Source: a bacterium (GTDB lineage Bacteria; Zixibacteria; MSB-5A5; GN15; FEB-12). Taken from it: 64,000 nt of DNA. Below, in pieces: positions 51,179 to 60,573 of this stretch (positions are counted from its first letter, which is position 1; each line of letters starts with the position of its first letter). The notes beneath the pieces were generated by a model. It was not told the origin of the DNA. It saw nothing but the letters and a program-made list of their open reading frames with translations, and made no database searches. The stretch is from positions 868,001 to 932,000 of the forward strand of contig JAHLKV010000001.1 of assembly GCA_020444475.1 (NCBI GenBank). Direction: 5' to 3'. The position numbers and the translations under genes were made by a program.

Positions 51179-52162
51179 CCCTTTCCGGTCAAGCAGATCA
51201 AGAACCGCCTGGAAATCGTCGGGTGGCACGGCGGTAAACCGAAGCGCCTCGCCGGTGACCGGATGCGAGAATTCCAGCTCGGCGGCGTGGAGAGCCTGGC
51301 GTTTGATCAGCCCGAGGAGTTCCAGGGCGAGGGGTCGCTCCGGGGCGAACATACCGGGAAGCTGCTTGTTACGGCCGCCGTATTCGGGGTCGCCGAACAC
51401 GGGATGCCCGAAATGGGCACAGTGAACCCTGATCTGGTGGGTTCGCCCGGTCATCAGGGAGAGCTTCAGCAGATCATACGAACGGAAACGCTCCACCAGC
51501 TCATACCTGGTCTGGGCGGTGCGGCCGGTCTGCTCCATAACGGCCATCTTCTTGCGGTCGCGGCTGGAACGACCAACCGGCAGATCGATCACACCGGAGT
51601 CTTCGCGAAAGTGGCCGAATACCAGCGCCAGGTAGCGGCGTTTCAGTTCGCGGGACTGGATGGCCAGCTGGAGCTTCGTATAGATCTCGTCGCGCCGCGC
51701 GACCACCATCAGGCCCGACGTATTCTTGTCCAGGCGGTGCACGATCCCGGGTCGATCAGATGAGCTTGCGGCCAGCGAATTGTAGTGATGAACGAGCGCG
51801 TTGACCAGTGTTCCGGTCGCATTACCGGGCGCCGGATGGGTGACCAGTCCGGCCGGCTTGTTGATTATTGCCAGATATTCGTCTTCATAGACGATATCGA
51901 GCGGGATATCCTCGGGGAGCAATTCGCTTGGAGGTTCGGGCGGGATGGTCAGTTGGATATGTTCGCCACCGTGCACCTTGAAACGAGCCGCAACCGGTTC
52001 ACCGTCGATCAGAACCAGCTGATCGTCGATAAGCTTGCGGATTTTGGTGCGCGAGAGCTCCAGCGATTCGAGATCGCCGAGATACTTGTCGATTCGAATA
52101 GCGCCGGGGAGCACATCGACCGTCAGGGCAACGACACGGTTTTGTTCCTGCGACGCGCCCAT
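51173..52162 (-). CDS. RluA/RluD-family 23S rRNA pseudouridine synthase
   Basis: 329 residues. An N-terminal S4 RNA-binding domain (about 22-85) is followed by the catalytic domain with the active-site Asp in 'HRLDKNTSGLMVVAR', then 'RYLALVFGHF', and 'SLMTGRTHQIRVHCAHFGHP'. Domain order and length match RluD, which modifies helix 69 of 23S rRNA, but the specific target is not certain. It follows the pdxJ-like gene by 11 bp. Confidence 0.92.
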   Translation of the reverse strand: MGASQEQNRVVALTVDVLPGAIRIDKYLGDLESLELSRTKIRKLIDDQLVLIDGEPVAARFKVHGGEHIQLTIPPEPPSELLPEDIPLDIVYEDEYLAIINKPAGLVTHPAPGNATGTLVNALVHHYNSLAASSSDRPGIVHRLDKNTSGLMVVARRDEIYTKLQLAIQSRELKRRYLALVFGHFREDSGVIDLPVGRSSRDRKKMAVMEQTGRTAQTRYELVERFRSYDLLKLSLMTGRTHQIRVHCAHFGHPVFGDPEYGGRNKQLPGMFAPERPLALELLGLIKRQALHAAELEFSHPVTGEALRFTAVPPDDFQAVLDLLDRKGR

Positions 52163-52173
52163 AGCCCGTGAGC

Positions 52174-52905
52174 CTACCGCGGGGCGCCGGTGGTTCGCAT
52201 GATATGAAGCAGGTCGAGCACGGCCTGATTGAAACCCACCATCAGGGCGCGAGCGGTGATGGCATGGCCCACCACGAACTCCTCGATATTGCCCAGCTCA
52301 AGCAGCGATTCGATGTTCTTATAGCTCAGCCCGCCTCCGGCCCGCACCCCAAGTCCGGATTTCACGGCGGTCTGGGCGGCCCGATCGATTCGATCGAGCG
52401 CTTCCTGCGCCTGGTCGATCGTCCGTGAGTCGGAGAACTCGCGGCAGTTGATCAGAACCGAACTTGCCCCTGCCTTGGCCGCGCCCTTGACGATATCAGC
52501 CTCCGGCTCGATCAGAAAGCAGGTGACAATGCCGGCGCCACGGAACCGCGCGGTGATTTCACCAAAGTCGACCGGTGCAGCGGCGAAATCAATCCCTGAT
52601 ACGGGGGTGTCACTGTCGGCATGGTCGGAGACAAAGGTCACACTCGACGGGCGCACCTCAAGAGCTTTGTCCAACAGAGCGTCAACCGGCGGCAGTTCCA
52701 GCGCCATACGAGTGCGGATCAACTCTTTGAGGATGTACATATCACGTTCGCGGAGGTACTTGCGGTCGCGCCGCAGTTGCATCGCAATACCATCCGCGCC
52801 GGCCAGTTCCGCCAGGACAACTGCCTGCGCCGGATCGGGATCTTTCGATCCTCTTATTTTTCTCAGGACCGCTACCGGGTCCACCCGGACTGTTAGTGAA
52901 GCCAC
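52174..52905 (-). CDS. PdxJ-like TIM-barrel protein lacking the catalytic histidines
   Basis: 243 residues from GTG 52905, six bases after GGAG; the frame runs up to a TTG at 52977 but this start matches the family N-terminus. The fold is clearly pyridoxine 5'-phosphate synthase: 'KDPDPAQAVVLAELAGADGIA' and 'FVVGHAITARALMVGFNQAV'. Compared with E. coli PdxJ (from memory), the N-x-D-H of the first strand is R-V-D-P, the His of ITVHLRED is Gln, the Glu and His of IEIHTG are Leu and Asn, and the His of NAGHGL is Gly. The LELP glutamate, R47 and the GH near the end remain. So pyridoxine phosphate synthesis is doubtful; another function or a pseudoenzyme role is likelier. It lies between rsmA and rlu. 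Confidence 0.8.
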   Translation of the reverse strand: MASLTVRVDPVAVLRKIRGSKDPDPAQAVVLAELAGADGIAMQLRRDRKYLRERDMYILKELIRTRMALELPPVDALLDKALEVRPSSVTFVSDHADSDTPVSGIDFAAAPVDFGEITARFRGAGIVTCFLIEPEADIVKGAAKAGASSVLINCREFSDSRTIDQAQEALDRIDRAAQTAVKSGLGVRAGGGLSYKNIESLLELGNIEEFVVGHAITARALMVGFNQAVLDLLHIMRTTGAPR

Positions 52906-52954
52906 TTCTATCTCCAGCTGTTGGTAAACACAGTGATCCGCCCGATTCATGCCC

Positions 52955-53752
52955 TTATACGATAGTACGGGCCGCAAGATGCTGCGTCAATTTCAAAAAC
53001 TGCTCTATCGTCACCTGCTCGGCGCGCACATCAACGGGCAATCCGCTCTCCTGCAACACCTCGCGGGAAGTTTCGCCTGAGATATGAAGTTCTTTCGTCA
53101 GGTTGTTGGTCAGCAACTTCCGCCGCTGCGCAAACGACGCCCGCACTACCTTCTGCAGTCCGGCGATTTCGCCAACTTCATCCCCGGATCGGGGGGTCAG
53201 TTTGATAACCGAGGATACCACGGCCGGGGGCGGGTTGAACGCCGAAGGGGGGACGTCGAATTCAAGCGACACATCGTAACACAGCTGGGTGAAGATCGAG
53301 ATGGGCGACCATGCTTTCGTGTCCGGCACCGCTGCCAGCCGTTCCGCCAGCTCTTTCTGCACCATAAACACGGCCCGAAGGATGGCGGTCCGGTGCGCCA
53401 CGCACCAGTTCATCACCGGCGATGTCAGGTTGTAGGGCAGATTGCCGGTCAGGACGAATGAATCTATATCGGGCTGCCACTTCAGGAAATCCTGGTTCAG
53501 AATAGCAACGTTGTCCGCATCCCTGAAGCGCTTCTCGAGGGTCGGGATAAGGTCGCGGTCGAACTCAATCGCCGTAATCTGCGCGCCGCGCTCAGCCAGC
53601 GCCGACGTCAGCACGCCCTGTCCCGGACCGATTTCGACAACTCGTTCGTCCGGTTTCGGATCGACGGTGTCGGCGATGCGGTCGATGATCTCCTGCGAGA
53701 TCAGGAAATGCTGACCAAGTCGTTTCTTCGTGTGGTATCCGCCCATGTTCAC
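52955..53752 (-). CDS. rsmA: 16S rRNA dimethyladenosine transferase
   Basis: 265 residues (KsgA). 'KKRLGQHFLISQEII' at the start, SAM motif 'VEIGPGQGVLTSAL', catalytic 'GNLPYNLTSPVM', and 'VQKELAERLAA' define it. Dimethylates A1518 and A1519 of 16S rRNA. GTG start overlaps the tatD stop (GTGA); an ATG two codons later is possible. The small C-terminal domain is present. Confidence 0.96.
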   Translation of the reverse strand: MNMGGYHTKKRLGQHFLISQEIIDRIADTVDPKPDERVVEIGPGQGVLTSALAERGAQITAIEFDRDLIPTLEKRFRDADNVAILNQDFLKWQPDIDSFVLTGNLPYNLTSPVMNWCVAHRTAILRAVFMVQKELAERLAAVPDTKAWSPISIFTQLCYDVSLEFDVPPSAFNPPPAVVSSVIKLTPRSGDEVGEIAGLQKVVRASFAQRRKLLTNNLTKELHISGETSREVLQESGLPVDVRAEQVTIEQFLKLTQHLAARTIV

Positions 53753-54525
53753 TCTCCGAACGTCTCCACCAGCCGATAGACTTTGCGGCAGGTACGGTCG
53801 GTGACTTTCTCCGCTTCGTCGATCGACACACCATGCAGTTCGGCCAGTTTACGGCAGGTATGTACGACATAGCCGGGATAGTTCGTCCGGCCGCGATACG
53901 GGACGGGCGTCAGAAACGGCGCATCGGTCTCGATAATGATCTTGTCCAGCGGCGTCTCGGCGGCGGTCTTCGCCATCGAAGCCTTCGGAAACGTGATGAC
54001 GCCGCCGACCGAGATGACAAAGCCGAGTTCGATCACGCGCATCGCGTCATCGGCTGTGCCGGGGAAGCAGTGAAAGACTCCGCCTGCGAGTCGGTCGGCA
54101 TACGTGCGAACAATCTCCAGCGTCGGCTCGAACGACTCGCGAGTGTGAATGACAATCGGCATCGACAATTCACACGCCAGCTCCAGCTGTTCTCGAAAGA
54201 CCTTTTCCTGCACGGGACGCGGGGAGAGATTGCGATAGAAGTCGAGGCCGATCTCACCAATAGCGATAACCTTCTTGTGCGAGGCCATCGACCGAAGCGA
54301 TGCGATATAATCTCGCGGCGCTCTGGCGGCATCGTGCGGATGAACACCGACCGTGGCATAGCAGGCCGCGAACCGCTCCGCCAGATCGATACACTTGCGC
54401 GATGATTCAAGGTCGATACCGATATTGACGATCGTATGGACGCCCGCTTGCTCGGCTTCGCGGACGATTTCTTCCCGGCGACCGTCGTAAGTGTCAAAAT
54501 AGAGATGACAGTGGGAGTCGATCAT
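53749..54525 (-). CDS. tatD: TatD-family metal-dependent DNase
   Basis: 258 residues of the TatD amidohydrolase barrel: 'MIDSHCHLYFD' (HxH metal ligands) at the start, 'IGEIGLDFYRN' with the metal Glu, 'IVIHTRES', 'GVFHCFPGT' and 'IIETDAPFLTPVPYRGRTN'. Members are 3'-5' exonucleases or tRNA/protein quality enzymes. Its ATG overlaps the metG stop by one base. The metG-tatD-rsmA order is common in bacteria. Confidence 0.95.
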   Translation of the reverse strand: MIDSHCHLYFDTYDGRREEIVREAEQAGVHTIVNIGIDLESSRKCIDLAERFAACYATVGVHPHDAARAPRDYIASLRSMASHKKVIAIGEIGLDFYRNLSPRPVQEKVFREQLELACELSMPIVIHTRESFEPTLEIVRTYADRLAGGVFHCFPGTADDAMRVIELGFVISVGGVITFPKASMAKTAAETPLDKIIIETDAPFLTPVPYRGRTNYPGYVVHTCRKLAELHGVSIDEAEKVTDRTCRKVYRLVETFGE

Positions 54526-56459
54526 CAGGAGACGCCGGACCCGGGCGGTAGATCACCGTCGGGCGTAACTATGTACAAACTGTCTTTCGATTTGGCGGCG
54601 AGAAGCATTCCGCGCGATTCGATACCGCGAATCTTAGCCGGTTTCAGATTGGCGACGACGATCACTTTTCGTCCGACCATCTGCTCCGGTGAGTAGTGCT
54701 GGGCGATGCCGGCTACGATCTGGCGCTGTTCACTGCCAAGATCAACCTGTAGTTTCAACAGCTTGTCGGCCTTCTCCACCTTTTCTGCCGTGAGGACCTG
54801 CGCTACCCGCAATTGCACCTTGCCGAACTCACTTATGTCGAGCAGGCCGTCTTCGTTTGGAGATCCCTTGTCGTTCGGGTCGCTTTGCGCCCCGGCGTCG
54901 GGTTTGTCTTTTTTCTTCTCCAGACGCGGGAAGAGCGGTTTTGCCAGTTTGACTTCGCCGCCCGACTGCAGCTTCCCGAATGTGGTCGCATCGTCGAGCG
55001 TCAATCCGGATTCATCGAGCCCGAAGACCTCCCGAAGCTCATTCATCTTGGCGGGCATCACCGGCCAGAGAACAACGGAGATGATGCGAAGCGCCTCGCA
55101 GCATGAATAGAGAACGGTATCGAGCGACTCGAACTTCCCCGCTTTCGCCATCTTCCATGGCGCCGTATCGTTGAAGAACTTGTTGGTGGCGCGGCACAGC
55201 GTCAGCCCTTCGGCGATAGCTGCGTGCAGTCGGAACTCCGTGATATGCGCATAGGCCGCCTCAGCAGTCTGCGCCGCAATCTGTTGAAGCACGTCGAGTC
55301 TGTCTGCCTTCCCGAAAGAGGCAGGGATCTTCGAATCGCAGTGGGCCTGTATCAATTTCACCACCCGCGACACGAGATTGCCGAGATCGTTGGCCAAATC
55401 GCTGTTGTACTGCGTCACGAACCGACTGGCCTGAATGTCACCATCGACACCGAACGGATACTGCGTCAGGACGAGATAGCGCGACGCGTCAGCGCCGAAT
55501 TCCGCCACCATATCGTTCGGGTCGATCTGATTGCCAAGCGACTTCGACATCTTCTCGCCGTCAACTGTGAAGAACCCATGCAGAAACAGTGTCTCAGGAA
55601 GCTTCTCCCCTGCCGCCAGCAGCATGGCCGGCCAGTACAAGCAGTGGAACTTCAGAATGTCTTTTGCCATCAGGTGCACGACATCGGCGTTGGTCCACCA
55701 CTTGTCGAACATCTCGCGATCATCGGCATAACCGATCGCCGAGATGTAGTTCGACAGGGCATCGACCCAGACGTAGGCCACCTGCGCATCATCGAATGTC
55801 AGTGGAATCCCCCATGTCACCCGTTCTCGCGAGAGCGAGAAATCGCCCAGTTCCTGGTCGATTAACCCGAGTACTTCGCGGCGACGCTCCTCCGGCAGTA
55901 TCCTGAGCTCACCCGATTCGATCCTCGCTCGGATAGTCGGCAGAAAGGCGGTCAGTCGGAAGAAGTAGTTTTTCTCCCGTACTTTTTCCGGTTCGGTGCG
56001 ATGATACGGGCACTTGCCGTCAACCAGTTCCTTCTCGGTCAGAAACTTCTCACACCCGGTGCAGTACAGCCCTTCGTAGTAGTCCGAGTATACGACATCC
56101 TGACCATCAGCCGTCTTCGCCGCCCGCATGGCATCGAGAATCTTACGTACTGCTTTGATGTGCCGCGGCGACGTGGTCCGTATAAAATCGTTGTTTCGGA
56201 TACCGAGGTTCTCCCAGGCCTGCACGAATGTCGCAGCCGTTCGGTCGCAGAACTCCTGTTCGGTCAGGCCGGCTTTCGCCGCCGCCTCGGCGACTTTCGA
56301 GCCGTGCTCGTCGGTACCGGTCAGAAAATACGTTTCGCGTCCTGCCAGGCGATGCCAGCGCGCGATAACATCGGCAGCAATTGTCGTGTAGGCATGGCCT
56401 ATGTGCGGCCGGGCGTTTACGTAGTAAATGGGCGTGGTGATATAGAATGGTCGCTGCAC
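54525..56459 (-). CDS. metG: methionyl-tRNA synthetase with C-terminal tRNA-binding domain
   Basis: 644 residues. Class I HIGH motif 'HIGHAYTT' at about 19-26; one zinc knuckle (CTGC then CPYH) at about 130-150; 'KMSKS' at about 300 ('GEKMSKSLGNQIDP'); helical anticodon domain; then after a charged linker an EMAP/Trbp111-like OB fold (about 540-640, 'GKVQLRVAQVLTAEKVEKAD'). GTG start with GGAG eight bases upstream. Charges tRNA-Met for initiation and elongation. Confidence 0.97.
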   Translation of the reverse strand: MQRPFYITTPIYYVNARPHIGHAYTTIAADVIARWHRLAGRETYFLTGTDEHGSKVAEAAAKAGLTEQEFCDRTAATFVQAWENLGIRNNDFIRTTSPRHIKAVRKILDAMRAAKTADGQDVVYSDYYEGLYCTGCEKFLTEKELVDGKCPYHRTEPEKVREKNYFFRLTAFLPTIRARIESGELRILPEERRREVLGLIDQELGDFSLSRERVTWGIPLTFDDAQVAYVWVDALSNYISAIGYADDREMFDKWWTNADVVHLMAKDILKFHCLYWPAMLLAAGEKLPETLFLHGFFTVDGEKMSKSLGNQIDPNDMVAEFGADASRYLVLTQYPFGVDGDIQASRFVTQYNSDLANDLGNLVSRVVKLIQAHCDSKIPASFGKADRLDVLQQIAAQTAEAAYAHITEFRLHAAIAEGLTLCRATNKFFNDTAPWKMAKAGKFESLDTVLYSCCEALRIISVVLWPVMPAKMNELREVFGLDESGLTLDDATTFGKLQSGGEVKLAKPLFPRLEKKKDKPDAGAQSDPNDKGSPNEDGLLDISEFGKVQLRVAQVLTAEKVEKADKLLKLQVDLGSEQRQIVAGIAQHYSPEQMVGRKVIVVANLKPAKIRGIESRGMLLAAKSKDSLYIVTPDGDLPPGSGVS

Positions 56460-56480
56460 GTGACTGCTCCGTGAAAAAGC

Positions 56481-57377
56481 TTACTTGCCGTTGCCGGCCT
56501 CGTCTTCGAGCGCGCTGAGCTGCTCGACGTCGACCTCGGCATCGTCGATCTCCGTCTTCGCGGGAGCAGCGCCGGCGCCGACCGTGTCTTTGATATCCTG
56601 CGGCGAGATGCGAAAGGTCAGGCGGTCTTCCGTGAGAATAATCGCTTCCTCATTGAAGACATCGATCCGCTCGATGACACCATCGCCCTTACTCGTGCGC
56701 ACTGCCGTTCCCGGCGACGGAAACTTCGCCTTCGCCGAATGGTATAGTTCACTCTCGTAGCGCAGGCAGCACAGCAGGCGACCGCAGTTGCCGGAGATCT
56801 TGCTCGGGTTGAGCGGCAGGTCCTGCTCGCGGGCATGCTGAGTCGAGATCGGCACGAACTCCTTGATATGGCTGTTGCAGCACTGCTGGCGCCCGCAGAT
56901 ACCGTAGCCGCCGATTCGACGTGCCTCGTCGCGCACCCCGATCTGACGAAGCTCGATCCGCGTCCGATACTTGGCCGCTAAATCCCGCACCAGGGCGCGG
57001 AAGTCGACGCGGTGATCCGCCGTGAAATAGAAGGTAATCTTGTTGCCGTCGAACTGACACTCGACATCGACAATCTTCATCGTCAGCCCATGTCGGCGCA
57101 CCATCTGGACAATCTCGCTTTTGAACGAGATTTCGTTTCGCTTCAGATCGGAAAACCGCGTCATGTCCTCGCCACCGGCCGGCCGGAGAATCGAGCGTGG
57201 TTTTTCTTCCGCGGCGATCTTGTCACCGTTGTCGACGCGGGTGATGATCCATCCGAGGTCTTCCCCCTGCTCGGCCTGTGTGATGACATAGTCGTCGACC
57301 TTCAGAGAGTGATGATACGTATTGTAGAAGTACTCCTTGCGGGAGCCTTTGAATTCGACGAGGAATATCTCAGCCAT
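56481..57377 (-). CDS. ricT: PSP1-domain protein, RicT/YaaT type
   Basis: 298 residues. The PSP1 core carries 'YYFTADHRVDFRALVRDLA'-like sequence and the cysteine motifs 'CGRQQCC' and 'GNCGRLLCCLRYE', which bind iron-sulfur clusters in the B. subtilis Ric complex. In that bacterium RicT cooperates with RNase Y in mRNA processing; RicA and RicF are not visible here. The last 35 residues are an acidic extension. It follows holB by 25 bp, the order known from Bacillus. Confidence 0.9.
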   Translation of the reverse strand: MAEIFLVEFKGSRKEYFYNTYHHSLKVDDYVITQAEQGEDLGWIITRVDNGDKIAAEEKPRSILRPAGGEDMTRFSDLKRNEISFKSEIVQMVRRHGLTMKIVDVECQFDGNKITFYFTADHRVDFRALVRDLAAKYRTRIELRQIGVRDEARRIGGYGICGRQQCCNSHIKEFVPISTQHAREQDLPLNPSKISGNCGRLLCCLRYESELYHSAKAKFPSPGTAVRTSKGDGVIERIDVFNEEAIILTEDRLTFRISPQDIKDTVGAGAAPAKTEIDDAEVDVEQLSALEDEAGNGK

Positions 57378-57402
57378 ATGTTAATTCCGGTTTGAGCGCA
57401 TT

Positions 57403-58572
57403 CTAAGAAGCGGCGGCAGTCACGACGGCGGACCGAAGGGCGGCCCGCATTTTGAGCACCAGCGCCGCCAAAGCGGTTTGAATATGCACGTTAAGTCTAA
57501 GATCAGCAAGGGTATTCTTGATCGCCACCAGCATCGACCCTGCTACCTCACTCGATGCAAACGGTCGACTGATTTTCGTTATCTCCGATGCAAAGTCGAT
57601 ATTCGTCAGTTGAGCGGCATCCGCCCGCACCGCATAGTCCTGACAGTCCCGGATGAGCGACTGCCACAGGGCAAACACCTGCTCAACTTCACCTTTGCCG
57701 CGTGACGCCAGCTGCTCCATCGCCGCCTGCATGACCTCGCCCGATGACGGCCTGAACAGCAGCTTAAACACGAACCAACCGATAGAGCGCGTCGAAGCCT
57801 CGTCGCCGTCGCCCGGCTCCAGCCACTGGATCGCTCTTCCCGGGAGCCCTTCGGATAAACGGGCGAGTCGGACCGCCGTCTCGGGAGCTGCATCGTAGAC
57901 CGACTGCAGGTACTCGGCGATTATATTCTCGGCGACTCGGCTCAGTCGTACCTGCTGGGCACGCGACTGAATAGTCGGCAGGAGCGTGTCCGGTCGTTCG
58001 GCCGTCAGGATTATCACAGTCTTTGGCGGCGGCTCTTCGATCAGTTTCAGCAGCGCTTCAGCGGAATCATCCCGCATCTTCTCCATCCGGTCGAACAGCA
58101 CGACCCTGGTCATTCCTTCGGCCCCACGACGACTCAGCGTCTGCTTGATCTGGCGAGCCTGGTCGATGCGGATCGACGCGGGTTTGTCTTCCTCGATGAT
58201 CGTCAGCGGTTCTTCGCGAAGCTGGTCGAGACAGGCATTGATCAGATCGATCGCCTCCGACTCCTTCTTGTAGGTCTGGAGCGGAACCACCGGATAAAAA
58301 CCCTCGAAATTCAGGCTGCTCATCGTGTGGCAGGGCGGGCAGGTTCCGCAGGGGCGAAGGATCCCGGCTCCCGAACTGTCGGTGTCCGGTACGGGCTTTT
58401 CGCAGTTCAGCAGGGCGGCAAAAGTAGTCGCAAGAAGCCAATGCCCGGCGCCGTAAGGGCCGGTAAAGAGGTAGGTCGAAGCTACCCGGTCGGCCTGGTA
58501 GGATCGACTCAGGATCGACCAGGCGCGCGGCTGGGCGGCGATTATGTCAAACGAATCATCAGAGCGCTTCAA
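57403..58572 (-). CDS. holB: DNA polymerase III subunit delta'
   Basis: 389 residues of clamp-loader AAA+ fold. The P-loop is degenerate ('GPYGAGHWLLA', His for the catalytic Lys), as expected for the delta' stator, which does not hydrolyse ATP. A zinc module is present (CGTCPPC, preceded by the Cys of LLNCEKP). 'KMRDDSAEALLKLIEEPPPKTVIILTAERPDTLLPTIQSRAQQVRLS' is the diagnostic block; the family's SRC motif reads SRA. Starts with TTG, overlapping the envC end by 14 bp. Confidence 0.9.
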   Translation of the reverse strand: MKRSDDSFDIIAAQPRAWSILSRSYQADRVASTYLFTGPYGAGHWLLATTFAALLNCEKPVPDTDSSGAGILRPCGTCPPCHTMSSLNFEGFYPVVPLQTYKKESEAIDLINACLDQLREEPLTIIEEDKPASIRIDQARQIKQTLSRRGAEGMTRVVLFDRMEKMRDDSAEALLKLIEEPPPKTVIILTAERPDTLLPTIQSRAQQVRLSRVAENIIAEYLQSVYDAAPETAVRLARLSEGLPGRAIQWLEPGDGDEASTRSIGWFVFKLLFRPSSGEVMQAAMEQLASRGKGEVEQVFALWQSLIRDCQDYAVRADAAQLTNIDFASEITKISRPFASSEVAGSMLVAIKNTLADLRLNVHIQTALAALVLKMRAALRSAVVTAAAS

Positions 58573-59719
58573 ACTTGATCCATTCTACCGGGTCGAGCGG
58601 CTCCCGCTCTTCGCGAAGTTCAAACCGGACCAGGCCGTCGTCGGCCGATGTCCCCAGTGCGCTTCCCGCGCCGAGGTACAACCCCTCGGAAACATCGATC
58701 CGCCCCAGCCCGGCGTAGGTGGTATAGTGCTGACTGTCGTGTCTGATGATAACGAATTTCCCGTACCCGCGCAAATTCCCGCTGTAGGCAACCGTTCCCG
58801 ATGCCACCAATCGAACGGTCGCACCCGGCGTGCCTTTTATGACGATTCCCGGCGAATAGGATTTCAACTTGGTGATCGGATCTACCGACAACCCGAACGG
58901 CGTCACCACCTTACCCCGATACGGCATGATCATCTGCCCCTTGAGCGAGGTGAACACGGACGGAGCGACATCGGTCTCCGGATACTGATTCCGACGGTTG
59001 GCCTCTTCGAGCCGCGCAATAATCTCCTGCATCTCGGCGGCGGCCTGCTGCAGGGTCAGCATGCGATCGGCCTCGTCCTGCTTGAGCCGTTTGAGGCGGT
59101 CGAGCGAGCGCTCCTGTTTCTCTTTCTTACTCTGCCCGAGCGAGTAGCTGATCTCTTTCTCTTTCTTGAGATTGTTGACCAGTTTCCGCTGGCCGGTCAG
59201 ATCATCGAGTTGGTCGATCGAGCGGTCCAGATACACCTGCGCCTCTACCACATTCCCGGACTCAAACCCGGCCAGCGCAGTGAGATAGACCGCCGTCCGG
59301 TGCAGGTTCAACTCACCGTTCGGCTCGTTTTCGAGAATATTATCCGGGGCACGGGTGGCGTAGTAGGTCTGACGGACATTGCCCAGATATCGTCTCCGCG
59401 TCTGGTCGAACTGCGTCTGGTACGCCTGGTGACTCAACTCGGCCTCGGAGATACTTTTCTTGAGTCCGCTCAGCTCGCTGCTCAGTCGGGTGATAAGCTT
59501 GCGATCCGACGATATTCGCTGGTCGTAGTCCGCGATCTGTTTTGCCACCGATTCTTCGACAGCACGAAGAGAATCCAGCCGGTTACGGCTGTCCTCGACA
59601 TCCTTTTTGATCTGCTCCAGCTCTTTCTTCTGGTCAACAATCTGCGACTTTTTTCCCGCTGTCGCCGACGACACCAGCAGTGCCAGGCAGATAGCAACTA
59701 TGGGTATGACAGACTTCAT
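58559..59719 (-). CDS. envC: EnvC-like murein hydrolase activator, degenerate LytM domain
   Basis: 386 residues. Signal peptide (about 1-21), a long coiled coil (about 24-240), then a LytM/M23 domain (about 265-370). The catalytic zinc ligands are gone: the first H-x-x-x-D reads 'SPGIVIKG', and the H-x-H at the end reads 'VRFEL'. EnvC proteins with such domains do not cut peptidoglycan but open amidases at the septum, under control of FtsEX. Its gene overlaps ftsX (ATGA) in an ftsE-ftsX-envC operon, which supports this role. Confidence 0.9.
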   Translation of the reverse strand: MKSVIPIVAICLALLVSSATAGKKSQIVDQKKELEQIKKDVEDSRNRLDSLRAVEESVAKQIADYDQRISSDRKLITRLSSELSGLKKSISEAELSHQAYQTQFDQTRRRYLGNVRQTYYATRAPDNILENEPNGELNLHRTAVYLTALAGFESGNVVEAQVYLDRSIDQLDDLTGQRKLVNNLKKEKEISYSLGQSKKEKQERSLDRLKRLKQDEADRMLTLQQAAAEMQEIIARLEEANRRNQYPETDVAPSVFTSLKGQMIMPYRGKVVTPFGLSVDPITKLKSYSPGIVIKGTPGATVRLVASGTVAYSGNLRGYGKFVIIRHDSQHYTTYAGLGRIDVSEGLYLGAGSALGTSADDGLVRFELREEREPLDPVEWIKFEAL

Positions 59720-60573
59720 TTCATCGACCGTATGATTCCAAGAAAGCCACTGATCGCGCCTACCAGAGCGGCCGCGGCGCAGAACACCAGAATGTCCTCA
59801 CGAGTCGGTATCACGATCGTCAACTGCGTGAACGCCACGCGCGAGTGACCGTAGAGAACTACCATCCAACTGAACACCGCCGATAGTCCTCCAATCAGAA
59901 ACCCTTCGATCACGAACGGCATCGCCACGAACGACTTCGACGCCCCCAACAACATCATCTGCCGAAAACCGACCGCCCGCGCGCGCGTCATGAGGCGAAT
60001 GGAGTTCGACGACGTAATCAGTGCCGTCAGCAGGATAATGACGCCCAGCGCCAGCCCCACCTGGAGAATCAGCGCCCGGGTTGATTCCGCCTTTTCAAGA
60101 AAGCGTTTGCTGTACGCGACGTCGTCAATACCGTCGATCGCTTTCAACCGGTGGCTTATCTGCTCCATATCGCTCGAGGTCAGCATGTCGCTGTCCAGCG
60201 TTAATACGTACGATCGTGGCAACGGATTGAGCGAATCGTAGCCGATCAACAAATCGACTCCCAGCTGGTCAGCCAGCTCCGCCCGCGCCTGGTGCTTGGA
60301 AACATAGGCTGCCGCCACTATACCCTCAATCGCATATATCTCGTTCGTCAGCGACGTCGCAATGGAATCCGGAACATCCTCGCCGATGTACGCTTCCATG
60401 CGAAGCTCGGAGAGCAGATCCCGATAGAATGTCTCCGACGTACCGGCTGCCACCCAGAACAGGTTGAACAGCAGAAACAGCAGCGTGAGTGACAGGATCG
60501 ACCCCAGTGCCGTCCCGGGGTGTCGGTAGAGATTGCGCCCGAGCTCGCGGAATATGAAGGCCAGGCGAATCAC
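59716..60573 (-). CDS. ftsX: cell division protein FtsX
   Basis: 285 residues. Four transmembrane helices are visible (about 22-44, 170-190, 215-240, 260-282), with a large extracellular loop (about 45-165) between helices 1 and 2. This is the FtsX topology. 'ELGRNLYRHPGTALGSI' at the start and 'RLMTRARAVGFRQMMLLGAS' after helix 2 are typical. The loop should contact the coiled coil of EnvC. GTG start overlaps the ftsE stop. Confidence 0.93.
   Translation of the reverse strand: MIRLAFIFRELGRNLYRHPGTALGSILSLTLLFLLFNLFWVAAGTSETFYRDLLSELRMEAYIGEDVPDSIATSLTNEIYAIEGIVAAAYVSKHQARAELADQLGVDLLIGYDSLNPLPRSYVLTLDSDMLTSSDMEQISHRLKAIDGIDDVAYSKRFLEKAESTRALILQVGLALGVIILLTALITSSNSIRLMTRARAVGFRQMMLLGASKSFVAMPFVIEGFLIGGLSAVFSWMVVLYGHSRVAFTQLTIVIPTREDILVFCAAAALVGAISGFLGIIRSMK

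Noticed and set aside
57403..58572. Broken Walker A in HolB as a sign of decay
   Set aside because: A non-functional P-loop is normal in the delta' subunit of clamp loaders.
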